The notes beneath the pieces were generated by a model, which searched no databases, was not told where the DNA came from, and worked only from the letters and a program-made list of their open reading frames with translations. A stretch of 64,000 bases of DNA from Halobacillus_B sp963739045. Lineage in GTDB: Bacteria > Bacillota > Bacilli > Bacillales > Halobacillaceae. The position numbers were made by a program, and so were the translations under genes. The stretch covers positions 930,001-994,000 of the forward strand of contig CAVTYY010000005.1 of NCBI GenBank assembly GCA_963739045.1. The letters run 5' to 3'. Of this stretch, positions 35,429 through 43,616 are shown piece after piece; positions within the stretch are counted from its first letter, which is position 1; the number at the start of each line of letters is the position of its first letter.

Positions 35429-35460
35429 TTGTTTCAGGGAGTTAGAAGGAGGAAGGAATT

Positions 35461-36402
35461 ATGATGGACAATCCAAGAACAGTCGAAACCGCTTCTTCCC
35501 AGTTGATCAGTAAGCCGGATGTCCGTGAATATTCATTGTTAGCAGATATTAAAAGTCTAATTAAAGTAGGAATCATAAACTCTAATTTAATTACAGCGTT
35601 TGCGGGTTTTTGGCTGGCGCTTTATTTTACAGGCTCGTCTTTCTTTGATTATTGGGCGACCTTTTTGCTGACAATGGCCGGAACCGCTACCGTCATTGCT
35701 GGAGGATGTATAATAAATAATTGGTATGATCGTGATATTGATCCGATCATGACACGTACAAGAAAGAGGCCGACAGTTACAGGGACCATTCCCTTACCGG
35801 TCATCAAATACTCAGGTATTGCTTTATCAGCTTTAGGGGCAGTACTCTTGCTGTTTACTACTTGGCAGGCTGCCGCATTTGGAGTGTTTGGATGGTTTGT
35901 GTATGTTGTACTTTATACAATGTGGTCAAAGCGAAAATATACGATCAATACTGTTATCGGTAGTTTTTCCGGTGCAGTCCCTCCGTTAATTGGCTGGGCA
36001 GCTGTTGAACCAAGTTTGAGGTCAGAAGCTTTTATACTCTTTCTGATCATGTTTATTTGGCAGACCCCTCATTTTCTCGCATTAGCGATGAAAAAAAGAG
36101 ATGAATATAAAGAAGCAGGTATTCCTATGCTTCCTGTAGTACATGGATTTAAAATGACTAAACGGCAAATCGTTGTTTATGTAGCTTGTTTACTTCCATT
36201 ACCGATTTATTTAGCTAGTTTAGGCAAAGTGTTTCTGATCGTCGCCTTCTTATTATCCTTTGGCTGGTTAATACTAGGGCTTGCAGGTTTCTTTATGAAA
36301 AATGATTATAAGTGGGCAACATGGATGTTTGTTTATTCTCTGAACTATATGACCATCATATTCTTAGCGATGGTGCTTGTTACCTTGCCGTTTCCCTTTT
36401 AA
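35461..36402 (+). CDS. ctaB: Protohaem IX farnesyltransferase (haem O synthase)
   Basis: A 313-residue UbiA-family prenyltransferase that adds a farnesyl group to haem B, giving haem O for the terminal oxidase. The prenyl-diphosphate motif NNWYDRDIDPIM (NxxxDxxxD) followed by TRTRKRPTVTG, and the second motif with KKRDEYKEAGIPMLPVV, are present, with about nine membrane segments. It is preceded by AAGGAGGAAGG. ctaA, which would convert haem O to haem A, is not adjacent. It heads the cta gene cluster. Confidence 0.95.
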   Translation: MMDNPRTVETASSQLISKPDVREYSLLADIKSLIKVGIINSNLITAFAGFWLALYFTGSSFFDYWATFLLTMAGTATVIAGGCIINNWYDRDIDPIMTRTRKRPTVTGTIPLPVIKYSGIALSALGAVLLLFTTWQAAAFGVFGWFVYVVLYTMWSKRKYTINTVIGSFSGAVPPLIGWAAVEPSLRSEAFILFLIMFIWQTPHFLALAMKKRDEYKEAGIPMLPVVHGFKMTKRQIVVYVACLLPLPIYLASLGKVFLIVAFLLSFGWLILGLAGFFMKNDYKWATWMFVYSLNYMTIIFLAMVLVTLPFPF

Positions 36403-36405
36403 TGT

Positions 36406-36436
36406 AACTGGCCCGTAATCTTATGGGCCAGTTTCA
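36406..36436 (+). terminator. Hairpin after ctaB, weak terminator
   Basis: ACTGGCCC pairs with GGGCCAGT just after the ctaB stop, but the T-run is short (TTTC), so it may attenuate rather than stop transcription into ctaC. Confidence 0.5.
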
Positions 36437-36481
36437 AATATATAAAAAGGTTTTATACAAAGAGAAAGAGAGGTATCAAAC

Positions 36482-37549
36482 ATGAGAGGTTGGATGGGAA
36501 AATTTCGTTCTCTGTTCCTGTTTAGTGCACTAGCCCTGTTTTTATCTGGCTGTAGTGGTGTTGATAATGTAAGTGCGCTAAAACCTAAGGGATATAGTGC
36601 GGAGTTATTGTTTAATCTTATGATGATCAGTATTGCGATCATGTTATTTGTATTTATTATCGTAATGGTCATTTATGCTTTTGTGCTTGTCCGTTACCGT
36701 CAAAGAAAAGGCCAAGAGGACATGATTCCGAAGCAGACTGAAGGCAATAAAGCTCTTGAAGTTATTTGGACTGTTATTCCTATACTATTACTGCTTGTTT
36801 TAGCTGTACCTACCGTACAAGCTACGTTTGATCTGGCTGATCGTTCTAAACAAGATGATAAAGGGACACTGACAGTTGAAGTGACAGGAAATCAATACTG
36901 GTGGCACTTTAATTATGCCGACCAGGAAATTGCTACAAGTGAGGATTTATATATTCCCACAGGTGAGCGAGTATACTTAAATATGAAATCCAGTGATGTT
37001 ATCCACTCCTTCTGGCTGCCTTCAATCGCAGGCAAGATGGATACCAATCCTGGTGAAAACATGAACACGATGTACTTAGAAGCTTATGATGAAGGAGTTT
37101 ACACAGGCCATTGTGCTGAGTTGTGCGGTCCTTCCCACTCTTTAATGGATTTCCGTGTTATTGCTGTAAGCCCTGATGAGTTTAAGCAATGGAAAGAAGA
37201 TATGAAAAACGTAGATCCAAAAGCAAAACCTGAGTCTACGTCTGCTCAGGAAGGGCAGGAGTTATTCAATAAGAACTGTATGAGCTGTCATGCTATTGGG
37301 AATGCAGCTGCAGGAGTTGGACCTAACTTAACTAACTACGGAAACCGTACTAAAATTGCAGGGATCTTAGAGCCGACGAAAGAAAATCTCGTCGATTGGA
37401 TTACTAACAACAATGAAATCAAACCAGGTAATAAGATGCCTATGAACTTGGTTTCTAAAGAGGAAGCAGGTAAAATTGCAGATTATTTACTGCAAATGAA
37501 AGATACTGAAATTACTCCTGAATCTGCTGGAGGAAGCGACAACAAATAA
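36482..37549 (+). CDS. ctaC: Cytochrome c oxidase subunit II with fused cytochrome c (caa3 type)
   Basis: A 355-residue lipoprotein. Signal peptide with lipobox LSGC at about residues 21-24, two membrane helices (about 40-65 and 85-105), a cupredoxin domain carrying the CuA site (HCAELCGPSHSLM), and a C-terminal cytochrome c domain with CMSCHAIG (CxxCH). Met in NKMPMNL is the likely sixth haem ligand. This fusion defines caa3 oxidases, as in B. subtilis CtaC (356). Start behind AAAGAGAGGTATC. Confidence 0.96.
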   Translation: MRGWMGKFRSLFLFSALALFLSGCSGVDNVSALKPKGYSAELLFNLMMISIAIMLFVFIIVMVIYAFVLVRYRQRKGQEDMIPKQTEGNKALEVIWTVIPILLLLVLAVPTVQATFDLADRSKQDDKGTLTVEVTGNQYWWHFNYADQEIATSEDLYIPTGERVYLNMKSSDVIHSFWLPSIAGKMDTNPGENMNTMYLEAYDEGVYTGHCAELCGPSHSLMDFRVIAVSPDEFKQWKEDMKNVDPKAKPESTSAQEGQELFNKNCMSCHAIGNAAAGVGPNLTNYGNRTKIAGILEPTKENLVDWITNNNEIKPGNKMPMNLVSKEEAGKIADYLLQMKDTEITPESAGGSDNK

Positions 37550-37580
37550 TAAAGAGGTTTTTGAAAAGGGAGGTTAAAGC

Positions 37581-39440
37581 GTGAGTACTGCAGTAGCACA
37601 AAAGCGTGGTCTCGGTGCCGCGATGTGGGATTACTTAACAACAGTGGATCATAAAAAGATTGCACATCTTTATTTGGCCGCTGGAGGTTTCTTTTTCCTT
37701 ATTGGTGGATTAGAAGCTATGATCATTCGTATTCAGCTAATCAAGCCTGATAACAATTTTATCGCTGCTGGATTGTATAATGAAATGTTAACAATGCACG
37801 GTACAACTATGATATTTCTGGCAGCCATGCCGATTATATTTGCTTTAATGAATGCAGCTGTACCATTACAAATTGGGGCACGTGACGTTGCGTTTCCCTA
37901 TCTGAACTCCTTAGGTTTCTGGCTTTTCTTTTTCGGAGGAGTCTTACTTAATATTTCCTGGTTTACTGGTGGAGCACCAGATGCCGGCTGGACCAATTAC
38001 GCACCACTGTCTACAACGTCTCCTGGACATGGAGTAGACTACTATACAATGGGTCTGCAGATTGCCGGTGCAGGTACATTAATTGGTGGAATTAACTTTT
38101 TGGTAACTATTGTTAACATGAGAGCTCCAGGGATGAGTTATATGAGAATGCCGTTGTTTACCTGGGCGAGCTTTGTTACAAGTACACTTATTTTGTTTGC
38201 TTTTCCTGCATTGACAGTGGGACTATTTCTTATGATGTTTGACCGTATGTTCGGTTCTGCATTTTTTGATGTCGCCCAGGGCGGAAATGTGATCATATGG
38301 GAACATTTATTTTGGATTTTTGGACACCCAGAGGTTTATATATTGATACTGCCGCTGTTCGGAGCGTTCAGTGATATCTTTTCTACCTTCTCAAGAAAAC
38401 GCTTATTTGGTTATTCTGCGATGGTTTTTGCAACCGTTTTAATTGGGTTTTTAGGTTTCATGGTTTGGGCTCACCACATGTTTACAGTGGGAATGGGACC
38501 TGTTGCAAACTCTATATTTGCCGTAGCTACAATGGCTATCGCAGTGCCGACGGGTATTAAAATATTTAACTGGCTGTTTACCATGTGGGGCGGAAATATC
38601 AAAATGACTTCGGCAATGCTTTGGTCAGTTGCCTTCATTCCATCTTTTACTATTGGCGGTATGACTGGAGTAATGCTGGCCGCAGCTGCAGCCGATTATC
38701 AATATCATGATACGTACTTTGTAGTTGGACACTTCCACTACGTAATAGTTGGCGGTGTGGTATTTGGTGCCTTTGCAGCGATTCATTATTGGTGGCCGAA
38801 AATGTTCGGCAAAGTACTTAATGAAAAACTTGGAAAATTAGCATTCTGGCCGTTCTTTGTTGGTTTTCATTTAACATTCTTTATTCAGCATTTCCTTGGA
38901 CTAATGGGTATGCCGCGCCGTTACTGGACATATCATGAAGGATTAGGACTCGATACGGGGAACTTAATTAGTTCTATCGGAGCCTTCTTCATGTTTATTG
39001 GAACCTTAATATTCGTAATAAACGTCATTTACACTTCCGTAAAAGGGGAGAAAGTAGGAGGAGATCCATGGGATGGACGTACGCTGGAATGGTCAATTCC
39101 ATCACCGCCTCCTCACTATAATTTCGCGCAGACTCCGCTTGTCCGGGGACTGGATCCTTTATGGATTGAAAAAACGGAAGGTAAGAAGGGAATGACACCT
39201 GCAGAACCCCTTGGGGACATTCATATGCCTAACGCATCCATTCTTCCGTTTACGACATCAATGGGGATATTCATTGCCGGGTTTGGTTTTATTTACCAAA
39301 CGGAAAGTAAAAGCTTTTTGACGCTTATTTTTGTCGGAATGGCAATTACACTCGGTTCGATGCTGACTCGTTCTCTCAAGGACGATCTAGGTCATCACAT
39401 CCCTAAAGAAGAGTTAAAGAAGGAGGCTGGCAGTGAATGA
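37581..39440 (+). CDS. ctaD: Cytochrome c oxidase subunit I
   Basis: A 619-residue haem-copper oxidase core. The GTG start follows GGGAGGTTAAAGC. Key parts: LTMHGTTMIFL (low-spin haem His), HPEVYILILP (CuB His with cross-linked Tyr), WAHHMFTVG (two CuB His), and HFHYVIVGG (His ligands to haem a3 and haem a). About 14 membrane segments are expected. It overlaps ctaE by 4 nt. It reduces oxygen to water and pumps protons. Confidence 0.97.
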   Translation: MSTAVAQKRGLGAAMWDYLTTVDHKKIAHLYLAAGGFFFLIGGLEAMIIRIQLIKPDNNFIAAGLYNEMLTMHGTTMIFLAAMPIIFALMNAAVPLQIGARDVAFPYLNSLGFWLFFFGGVLLNISWFTGGAPDAGWTNYAPLSTTSPGHGVDYYTMGLQIAGAGTLIGGINFLVTIVNMRAPGMSYMRMPLFTWASFVTSTLILFAFPALTVGLFLMMFDRMFGSAFFDVAQGGNVIIWEHLFWIFGHPEVYILILPLFGAFSDIFSTFSRKRLFGYSAMVFATVLIGFLGFMVWAHHMFTVGMGPVANSIFAVATMAIAVPTGIKIFNWLFTMWGGNIKMTSAMLWSVAFIPSFTIGGMTGVMLAAAAADYQYHDTYFVVGHFHYVIVGGVVFGAFAAIHYWWPKMFGKVLNEKLGKLAFWPFFVGFHLTFFIQHFLGLMGMPRRYWTYHEGLGLDTGNLISSIGAFFMFIGTLIFVINVIYTSVKGEKVGGDPWDGRTLEWSIPSPPPHYNFAQTPLVRGLDPLWIEKTEGKKGMTPAEPLGDIHMPNASILPFTTSMGIFIAGFGFIYQTESKSFLTLIFVGMAITLGSMLTRSLKDDLGHHIPKEELKKEAGSE

Positions 39441-40060
39441 GTCATGAAGATGTTTTAAATCCTAAGGAAATGCCGCGCGAACCAGAAAAAGCCACTCTTG
39501 AAGGGAAAAATAAGTTCGTAGGCTTTTGGTTCTTTCTTGGCGGTGAAACCGTTCTATTTGCCAGTCTATTTGGTACTTACCTTGCATTAAATGACTCCAC
39601 TGTTGGGGAGAATACTGCTGAGAACCTTTTTGGTCTTGATTTAGTATTCATCATGACTATGCTTCTTCTTACGAGTTCCTTAACAAGTGTTTATGCTATT
39701 TACCATATGAAAAATAATGACTTCGGTAAAATGATGACTTGGTTTGCTATAACCATAGTTCTTGGATTTGGTTTTCTGGGCTGTGAAATATTTGAGTTCA
39801 CTCACTACATTCATGAATACGAATTTACATTTCGTTCTTCAGCTTTTGGTTCTGCTTTCTACACCTTAGTCGGCTTTCACGGAGGACATGTACTCTTTGG
39901 TTTATCATGGATGCTTGCTTTAATCCTCCGCAACGCAAAACGCGGACTTAACCTTTACAATGCACCTAAATTTTACATTGCCAGTTTATACTGGCACTTC
40001 ATTGATGTAGTATGGGTCTTTATCTTTACCGTTGTTTATTTAATGGGAAAGGTGGGTTAA
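39437..40060 (+). CDS. ctaE: Cytochrome c oxidase subunit III
   Basis: A 207-residue membrane protein with five hydrophobic helices, short-form subunit III. It contains GFWFFLGGETVLFASLFGTY, GFHGGHVLFGLSW and SLYWHFIDVVWVFIFTVVYL, the family signatures. The start overlaps the end of ctaD (GTGAATGAGTC), typical of tight coupling. The acidic residue in FLGCEIFEF is the conserved Glu of the family. No anomaly. Confidence 0.96.
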   Translation: MSHEDVLNPKEMPREPEKATLEGKNKFVGFWFFLGGETVLFASLFGTYLALNDSTVGENTAENLFGLDLVFIMTMLLLTSSLTSVYAIYHMKNNDFGKMMTWFAITIVLGFGFLGCEIFEFTHYIHEYEFTFRSSAFGSAFYTLVGFHGGHVLFGLSWMLALILRNAKRGLNLYNAPKFYIASLYWHFIDVVWVFIFTVVYLMGKVG

Positions 40061-40063
40061 ACC

Positions 40064-40390
40064 ATGGCACATAATACCAAATCGACACCAAGTCAACGTA
40101 TGCAGTTTGAGAAACAGAAGCATAAAGAGGAAATGATTCAGCAAGTGATTAGTTTTGCCTTAATGATTTTGTTTACTCTGGTTGCTTTTGGAATGGTGAT
40201 CTTTGATGTAAATTCTTACTTCATTATTCCGACTCTATTGCTGCTCGCTGTGGTGCAAGTGGTGTTCCAGCTATATTATTTCATGCATTTGAAAAACAAA
40301 GGTCATGATATGCCTATGTTAATGATTTACGGAGGGATTGCCGTAGGGACATTGACGATCATCACTTTCACTTCCATTATCTGGTGGTGA
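40064..40390 (+). CDS. ctaF: Cytochrome c oxidase subunit IV
   Basis: A 108-residue protein with three membrane segments (VISFALMILFTLVAFGMVIF, SYFIIPTLLLLAVVQVVFQL, MLMIYGGIAVGTLTIITFTS) and a basic, Gln-rich N-terminus. It matches the CtaF/CoxD small subunit of caa3 oxidase, possibly helping assembly. It begins 3 nt after ctaE, and the operon terminator follows. Confidence 0.93.
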   Translation: MAHNTKSTPSQRMQFEKQKHKEEMIQQVISFALMILFTLVAFGMVIFDVNSYFIIPTLLLLAVVQVVFQLYYFMHLKNKGHDMPMLMIYGGIAVGTLTIITFTSIIWW

Positions 40391-40396
40391 TGTAAG

Positions 40397-40427
40397 GAAG
40401 GCCGGAAACTATTCCGGCCTTTTTTTA
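40397..40427 (+). terminator. Terminator of ctaCDEF
   Basis: AGGCCGGAA (40399-40407) pairs with TTCCGGCCT (40412-40420), followed by TTTTTTA. Confidence 0.93.
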
Positions 40428-40544
40428 CGTCAAGAGATATGGCTAAATTATGAACAATTGTTTTTTTACTAGAGTGGGCTCGTCTTTTTTCTTTGAATTA
40501 GTTAGAATGATAAGAGAGCATCCAATAAAATAGAGGTGACAACT

Positions 40545-41444
40545 ATGTGGTTAGAGCTTCATATGTTTGGATTTCGTGCACTATGGAGTCCTTACTATTT
40601 CTTGTTTATCTTGTTACTTTCCGCTTTGTATTTTTATTTCACCGGTCCTGCCCGGAAAACTGGGGAAGAAAAGCCTTCGTTCTTTCAACAGCTGATGTTC
40701 TATCTAGGTATGCTTCTGCTGTACATTATCAAGGGTTCTCCAATCGATTTGGTTGGTCATATAATGTTTACCGCCCATATGACTCAAATGGCTCTTTACT
40801 ACCTGTTATTCCCCATTCTCGTGATTAAAGGAATACCAGGATGGATCTGGGAAAAAGTATTTCATACCAAAGGGATTCGGACAGTTTTGAAAATACTTAC
40901 TAAACCTTTAATTTCATTGTTGCTGTTCAATGGCTTGTTTTCTCTGTACCACATGCCAGTAGTCTTCGATTTTACAAAATCCAATGTTGTCGCACATTCG
41001 GTGATTGGGACGATCATTTTATTCACTGCCTTTTGTATGTGGTGGGCCGTATTTACTCCTCTGGAAGAGATGGATACTTTAAGTCCACTGTTGAAGATTG
41101 GTTTTATATTTGCTAATGGAGTATTAATTACTCCAGCTTGCGGATTAATTATATTTGCTCACAATCCATTATATGAGACGTATGCCTCTTCAGGAGCATG
41201 GATACAGGCAATGAGCCTGTGTGTACCGGCAGGAGTGCTGAGTAACCTTCCAAGCTCACTAAGCGGTCCCGGATTTTTCACGAACATGCCGCTTATTGAA
41301 GATCAGCAGCTGGGCGGAGTGATTATGAAGATTTCACAGGAAATTATTTTTGGATTTGTGATTGCTTATATTTTCTTCAGCTGGTTCAATAAAGAGAAAG
41401 ATACGATTGATCCTTTACCAAGTCACATTCCTAGTGAATCGTAA
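40545..41444 (+). CDS. ctaG: Cytochrome c oxidase assembly factor CtaG
   Basis: A 299-residue polytopic membrane protein of the CtaG (caa3_CtaG) family, needed for formation of active caa3 oxidase in B. subtilis, probably at the copper or haem insertion step. It has seven hydrophobic segments. Conserved His/Met-rich pieces include GHIMFTAHMTQMALYYLLFP and SLYHMPVVFDF. The ATG at 40545 is used, as GAGGTG lies 6 nt before it; GTG at 40536 overlaps that site. It has its own upstream gap after the ctaF terminator. Confidence 0.94.
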   Translation: MWLELHMFGFRALWSPYYFLFILLLSALYFYFTGPARKTGEEKPSFFQQLMFYLGMLLLYIIKGSPIDLVGHIMFTAHMTQMALYYLLFPILVIKGIPGWIWEKVFHTKGIRTVLKILTKPLISLLLFNGLFSLYHMPVVFDFTKSNVVAHSVIGTIILFTAFCMWWAVFTPLEEMDTLSPLLKIGFIFANGVLITPACGLIIFAHNPLYETYASSGAWIQAMSLCVPAGVLSNLPSSLSGPGFFTNMPLIEDQQLGGVIMKISQEIIFGFVIAYIFFSWFNKEKDTIDPLPSHIPSES

Positions 41445-41448
41445 TTGG

Positions 41449-41487
41449 GAGAAGGGAAGTCTTTGAGCATTGAGGCTTCTCTTTTTA
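41449..41487 (+). terminator. Terminator of ctaG
   Basis: GAGAAG (41450-41455) pairs with CTTCTC (41476-41481), followed by TTTTTATTT. Confidence 0.6.
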
Positions 41488-41598
41488 TTTCGGTGCTTCA
41501 AGGTCAGCTGGGCTGAAAGCAGATTCAATATTTACATGCAGACGACTGCAGAATAGAGTTTACAAAAAGAGTATGATTTTTTGAAATGAGGTGGGAAT

Positions 41599-42054
41599 AT
41601 GCCATTGTTACCAACCATCAGCACTAGTTTTATTGTTTTAAGTGCTGTCCTTATAGCCATCGGCTGGAGTTTAATTATAAACAATAAGCCAACTGCCCAT
41701 AAGAGAGTGATGATTTGTGCAGCAATTAGCGCTTTACTTTTCTTTATTATTTATTTAAGCAGAACGATTTTTGTTGGAAATACAAGCTTTGGAGGACCGG
41801 ACGACATTAAAATTTATTACACCATCTTCTTGATTTTCCATATTTTCCTCGCTACAGTCGGAGGGATATTCGGAATTATAACGCTGCGGTTAGCGTTGAA
41901 GAGAAAGATCTCCAAGCATAGAAAAGTGGGTCCGGTTACAAGTATAATCTGGTTTTTCACTGCGGTCACTGGAATCGCTGTATACTTACTTTTATATGTG
42001 TTCTATGATGGGGGAAAAACCACGAGTATGATTAAAGCCATTTTAGGCACTTGA
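41599..42054 (+). CDS. DUF420 membrane protein (YozB/CtaM-like)
   Basis: A 151-residue protein with four membrane segments (SFIVLSAVLIAIGWSLII, VMICAAISALLFFIIYLS, YYTIFLIFHIFLATVGGIF, SIIWFFTAVTGIAVYLLLY) and conserved His residues, the DUF420 family. The Staphylococcus aureus member CtaM is needed for haem A-dependent oxidase activity, and the place after ctaG fits an oxidase-assembly role here. Start behind GAGGTGGG. Confidence 0.88.
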   Translation: MPLLPTISTSFIVLSAVLIAIGWSLIINNKPTAHKRVMICAAISALLFFIIYLSRTIFVGNTSFGGPDDIKIYYTIFLIFHIFLATVGGIFGIITLRLALKRKISKHRKVGPVTSIIWFFTAVTGIAVYLLLYVFYDGGKTTSMIKAILGT

Positions 42055-42066
42055 ATTGAAGATTTG

Positions 42067-42106
42067 AAAGCAGCGGATGGATATTCCTTTTTGCTGCTTT
42101 TTTTTT
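42067..42106 (+). terminator. Terminator of the DUF420 gene
   Basis: AAAGCAGC pairs with GCTGCTTT, followed by TTTTTT. Confidence 0.85.
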
Positions 42107-42188
42107 GAGAATTGTTTATACTAATACTATTAAAGGTATATAATTGTCGACAACGCATTTAAGTTAACCTGAAGGAGGTGAACGGCTG

Positions 42189-42731
42189 ATGAACATGAAA
42201 TCAGACCGCATTCATTTTATACCTATTAATGTTGAATTAGCTCAAATGCTAATGAAAAATCCTTTGGCATTTTACTATAAATATCATCTGCCCTGGAATA
42301 AAAATTGGCCTCACTATGGTTTGAAAGCGCTTTTACCCCTTTATGTGGAAAATTTAGAAAAAAATACCCAACAGCTTGGATTTGGTCCTTGGGTGATGAT
42401 GGATAACGGAAGAGAACATGTGATAGGGGATATTGGATTTAAAGGTGCACCGGATGATGAGGGAATAGTTGAAATTGGATACCATGTAGTAGCTTCCGAG
42501 CGTAATCAAGGCTATGCTTCAGAGGCTGTAGAGCAAATGTGTACATGGGCTTTTTCACACCCTCAAGTTACTGGCGTGGAGGCACAGTGCGATAAGGATA
42601 ACATCGCCTCTCAAAAAGTTCTGATTAATAATGGATTTTACCATACGGGAAGGCTTCGCGAGATTTTCGTTTTCAAAAAAGAAAAAAGTGTACATGAGAA
42701 TCGAAAAAAACGAACAAGAAAAGAAAATTAA
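42189..42731 (+). CDS. GNAT acetyltransferase, RimJ/RimL type
   Basis: A 180-residue N-acetyltransferase. The acetyl-CoA loop is visible as VIGDIGFKGAPDD, EIGYHVVASERNQGYASEAV and WAFSHPQVTGVEAQCDKDN; NIASQKVLINNGF is the C-terminal motif of the family. The tail is very basic (KNRKKR-like). Substrate unknown. Shine-Dalgarno GGAGGTG. It lies outside the B. subtilis gene order, between the cta and ylb genes. Confidence 0.85.
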   Translation: MNMKSDRIHFIPINVELAQMLMKNPLAFYYKYHLPWNKNWPHYGLKALLPLYVENLEKNTQQLGFGPWVMMDNGREHVIGDIGFKGAPDDEGIVEIGYHVVASERNQGYASEAVEQMCTWAFSHPQVTGVEAQCDKDNIASQKVLINNGFYHTGRLREIFVFKKEKSVHENRKKRTRKEN

Positions 42732-42763
42732 GAAAGTTATTTGGATGAGCGCAATTTTCATTT

Positions 42764-42800
42764 AAAAAAACCCAATTGACTGCTGATTGGGTTTTTTTTA
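42764..42800. terminator. Bidirectional terminator with very long arms
   Basis: CCCAAT pairs with ATTGGG around TGACTGCTG, flanked by A- and T-runs. Symmetry extends outwards (ATTTTCATTTAAAA / TTTTAAATGAAAAT), giving arms of about 22 bp with one extra T. Confidence 0.85.
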
Positions 42801-42851
42801 AATGAAAATGAGAAAAGAATGAGGACCAAATAGAGGGAGGTGGTTATTTTT

Positions 42852-43415
42852 ATGATAAGTACGAAAGAGGAATTTCTACAATTAGTGAATATGGACGAAG
42901 ATATGATCCATCTATTAAAAACAGTAAAATCCTTACATCTTCCTGACTGGTGGGTGTGCGCGGGGTTTGTCCGTTCAAAGATTTGGGACTTCCAGCATGG
43001 GTTCAAGGAAAAAACCAAACTGCCTGATGTAGATGTCATTTATTTTCATCATGCGATTAATGATGAATCGGAAGATGTTCGAATAGAAGAACAGCTGAAG
43101 TCTCTTCGTCCAGACGTGCCCTGGTCAGTCAAAAATCAAGCAAGGATGCATCTTAAGAATGGGTTTACACCTTATCAATCTTCTTATGATGCTATGGCGA
43201 AATTCCCTGAAACTGCCACTTCTCTCGGACTTTCACTTGATAAGAAAGATGAGCTAGTCCTCGCTGCCCCGCATGGGTTGGAAGACGCAATACATATGGA
43301 AGTTAAACCTACGCCATATTTTAAGCACAAAAACAGAATTCATATCTACACGAACAGAGTGGAAAAGAAAAATTGGCAGGATCATTGGCATAACCTTACT
43401 ATTTATATGCCATAA
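42852..43415 (+). CDS. Nucleotidyltransferase-like protein (COG3575 type)
   Basis: A 187-residue soluble protein. VCAGFVRSKIWD and LPDVDVIYFH resemble the nucleotidyltransferase fold with its G-S/G...DxD metal site; here Gly-Phe-Val and Asp-Val-Asp. HLKNGFTPYQSSYDAMAKFPETAT is typical of the DUF925/COG3575 family. GGGAGG lies upstream, and ATG 42852 or GTG 42840 could be used. Function unknown. Confidence 0.82.
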   Translation: MISTKEEFLQLVNMDEDMIHLLKTVKSLHLPDWWVCAGFVRSKIWDFQHGFKEKTKLPDVDVIYFHHAINDESEDVRIEEQLKSLRPDVPWSVKNQARMHLKNGFTPYQSSYDAMAKFPETATSLGLSLDKKDELVLAAPHGLEDAIHMEVKPTPYFKHKNRIHIYTNRVEKKNWQDHWHNLTIYMP

Positions 43416-43536
43416 TGAAGAGTTTTTACTTAGCAGGGAGTTATTGTCATCGACGAAACAAAAAGTATAAGCTGAACATTTAAAGAGGAGCATACTTAGG
43501 ATAGAACGGCAGCTCCAATTACTTACACGGTATACA

Positions 43537-43577
43537 AAATGCCCGAACCAATTTAAGTCAATGGTTCGGGCATTTAA
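43537..43577. terminator. Bidirectional terminator, CCCGAACC/GGTTCGGG type
   Basis: A 14-bp perfect stem AAATGCCCGAACCA/TGGTTCGGGCATTT (43537-43550 with 43562-43575) between convergent genes. Fourth member of the family in the window. Confidence 0.9.
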
Positions 43578-43616
43578 TTTATGAAAATTCTCTTGTTATA
43601 ACTTATTATTATCTTG

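Larger units (their letters stand above)
34965..35460. other. 496-base non-coding region where ctaA is expected
   Basis: No frame with a start signal is found on either strand. In B. subtilis ctaA (haem A synthase) lies here, divergent from ctaB. The left 280 bases show nothing recognisable. The right part holds a ResD-like tandem site, a TGTGA-ACTG-TCACA palindrome (35347-35360) and a perfect inverted repeat just before ctaB. Composition is AT-rich. Confidence 0.6.
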
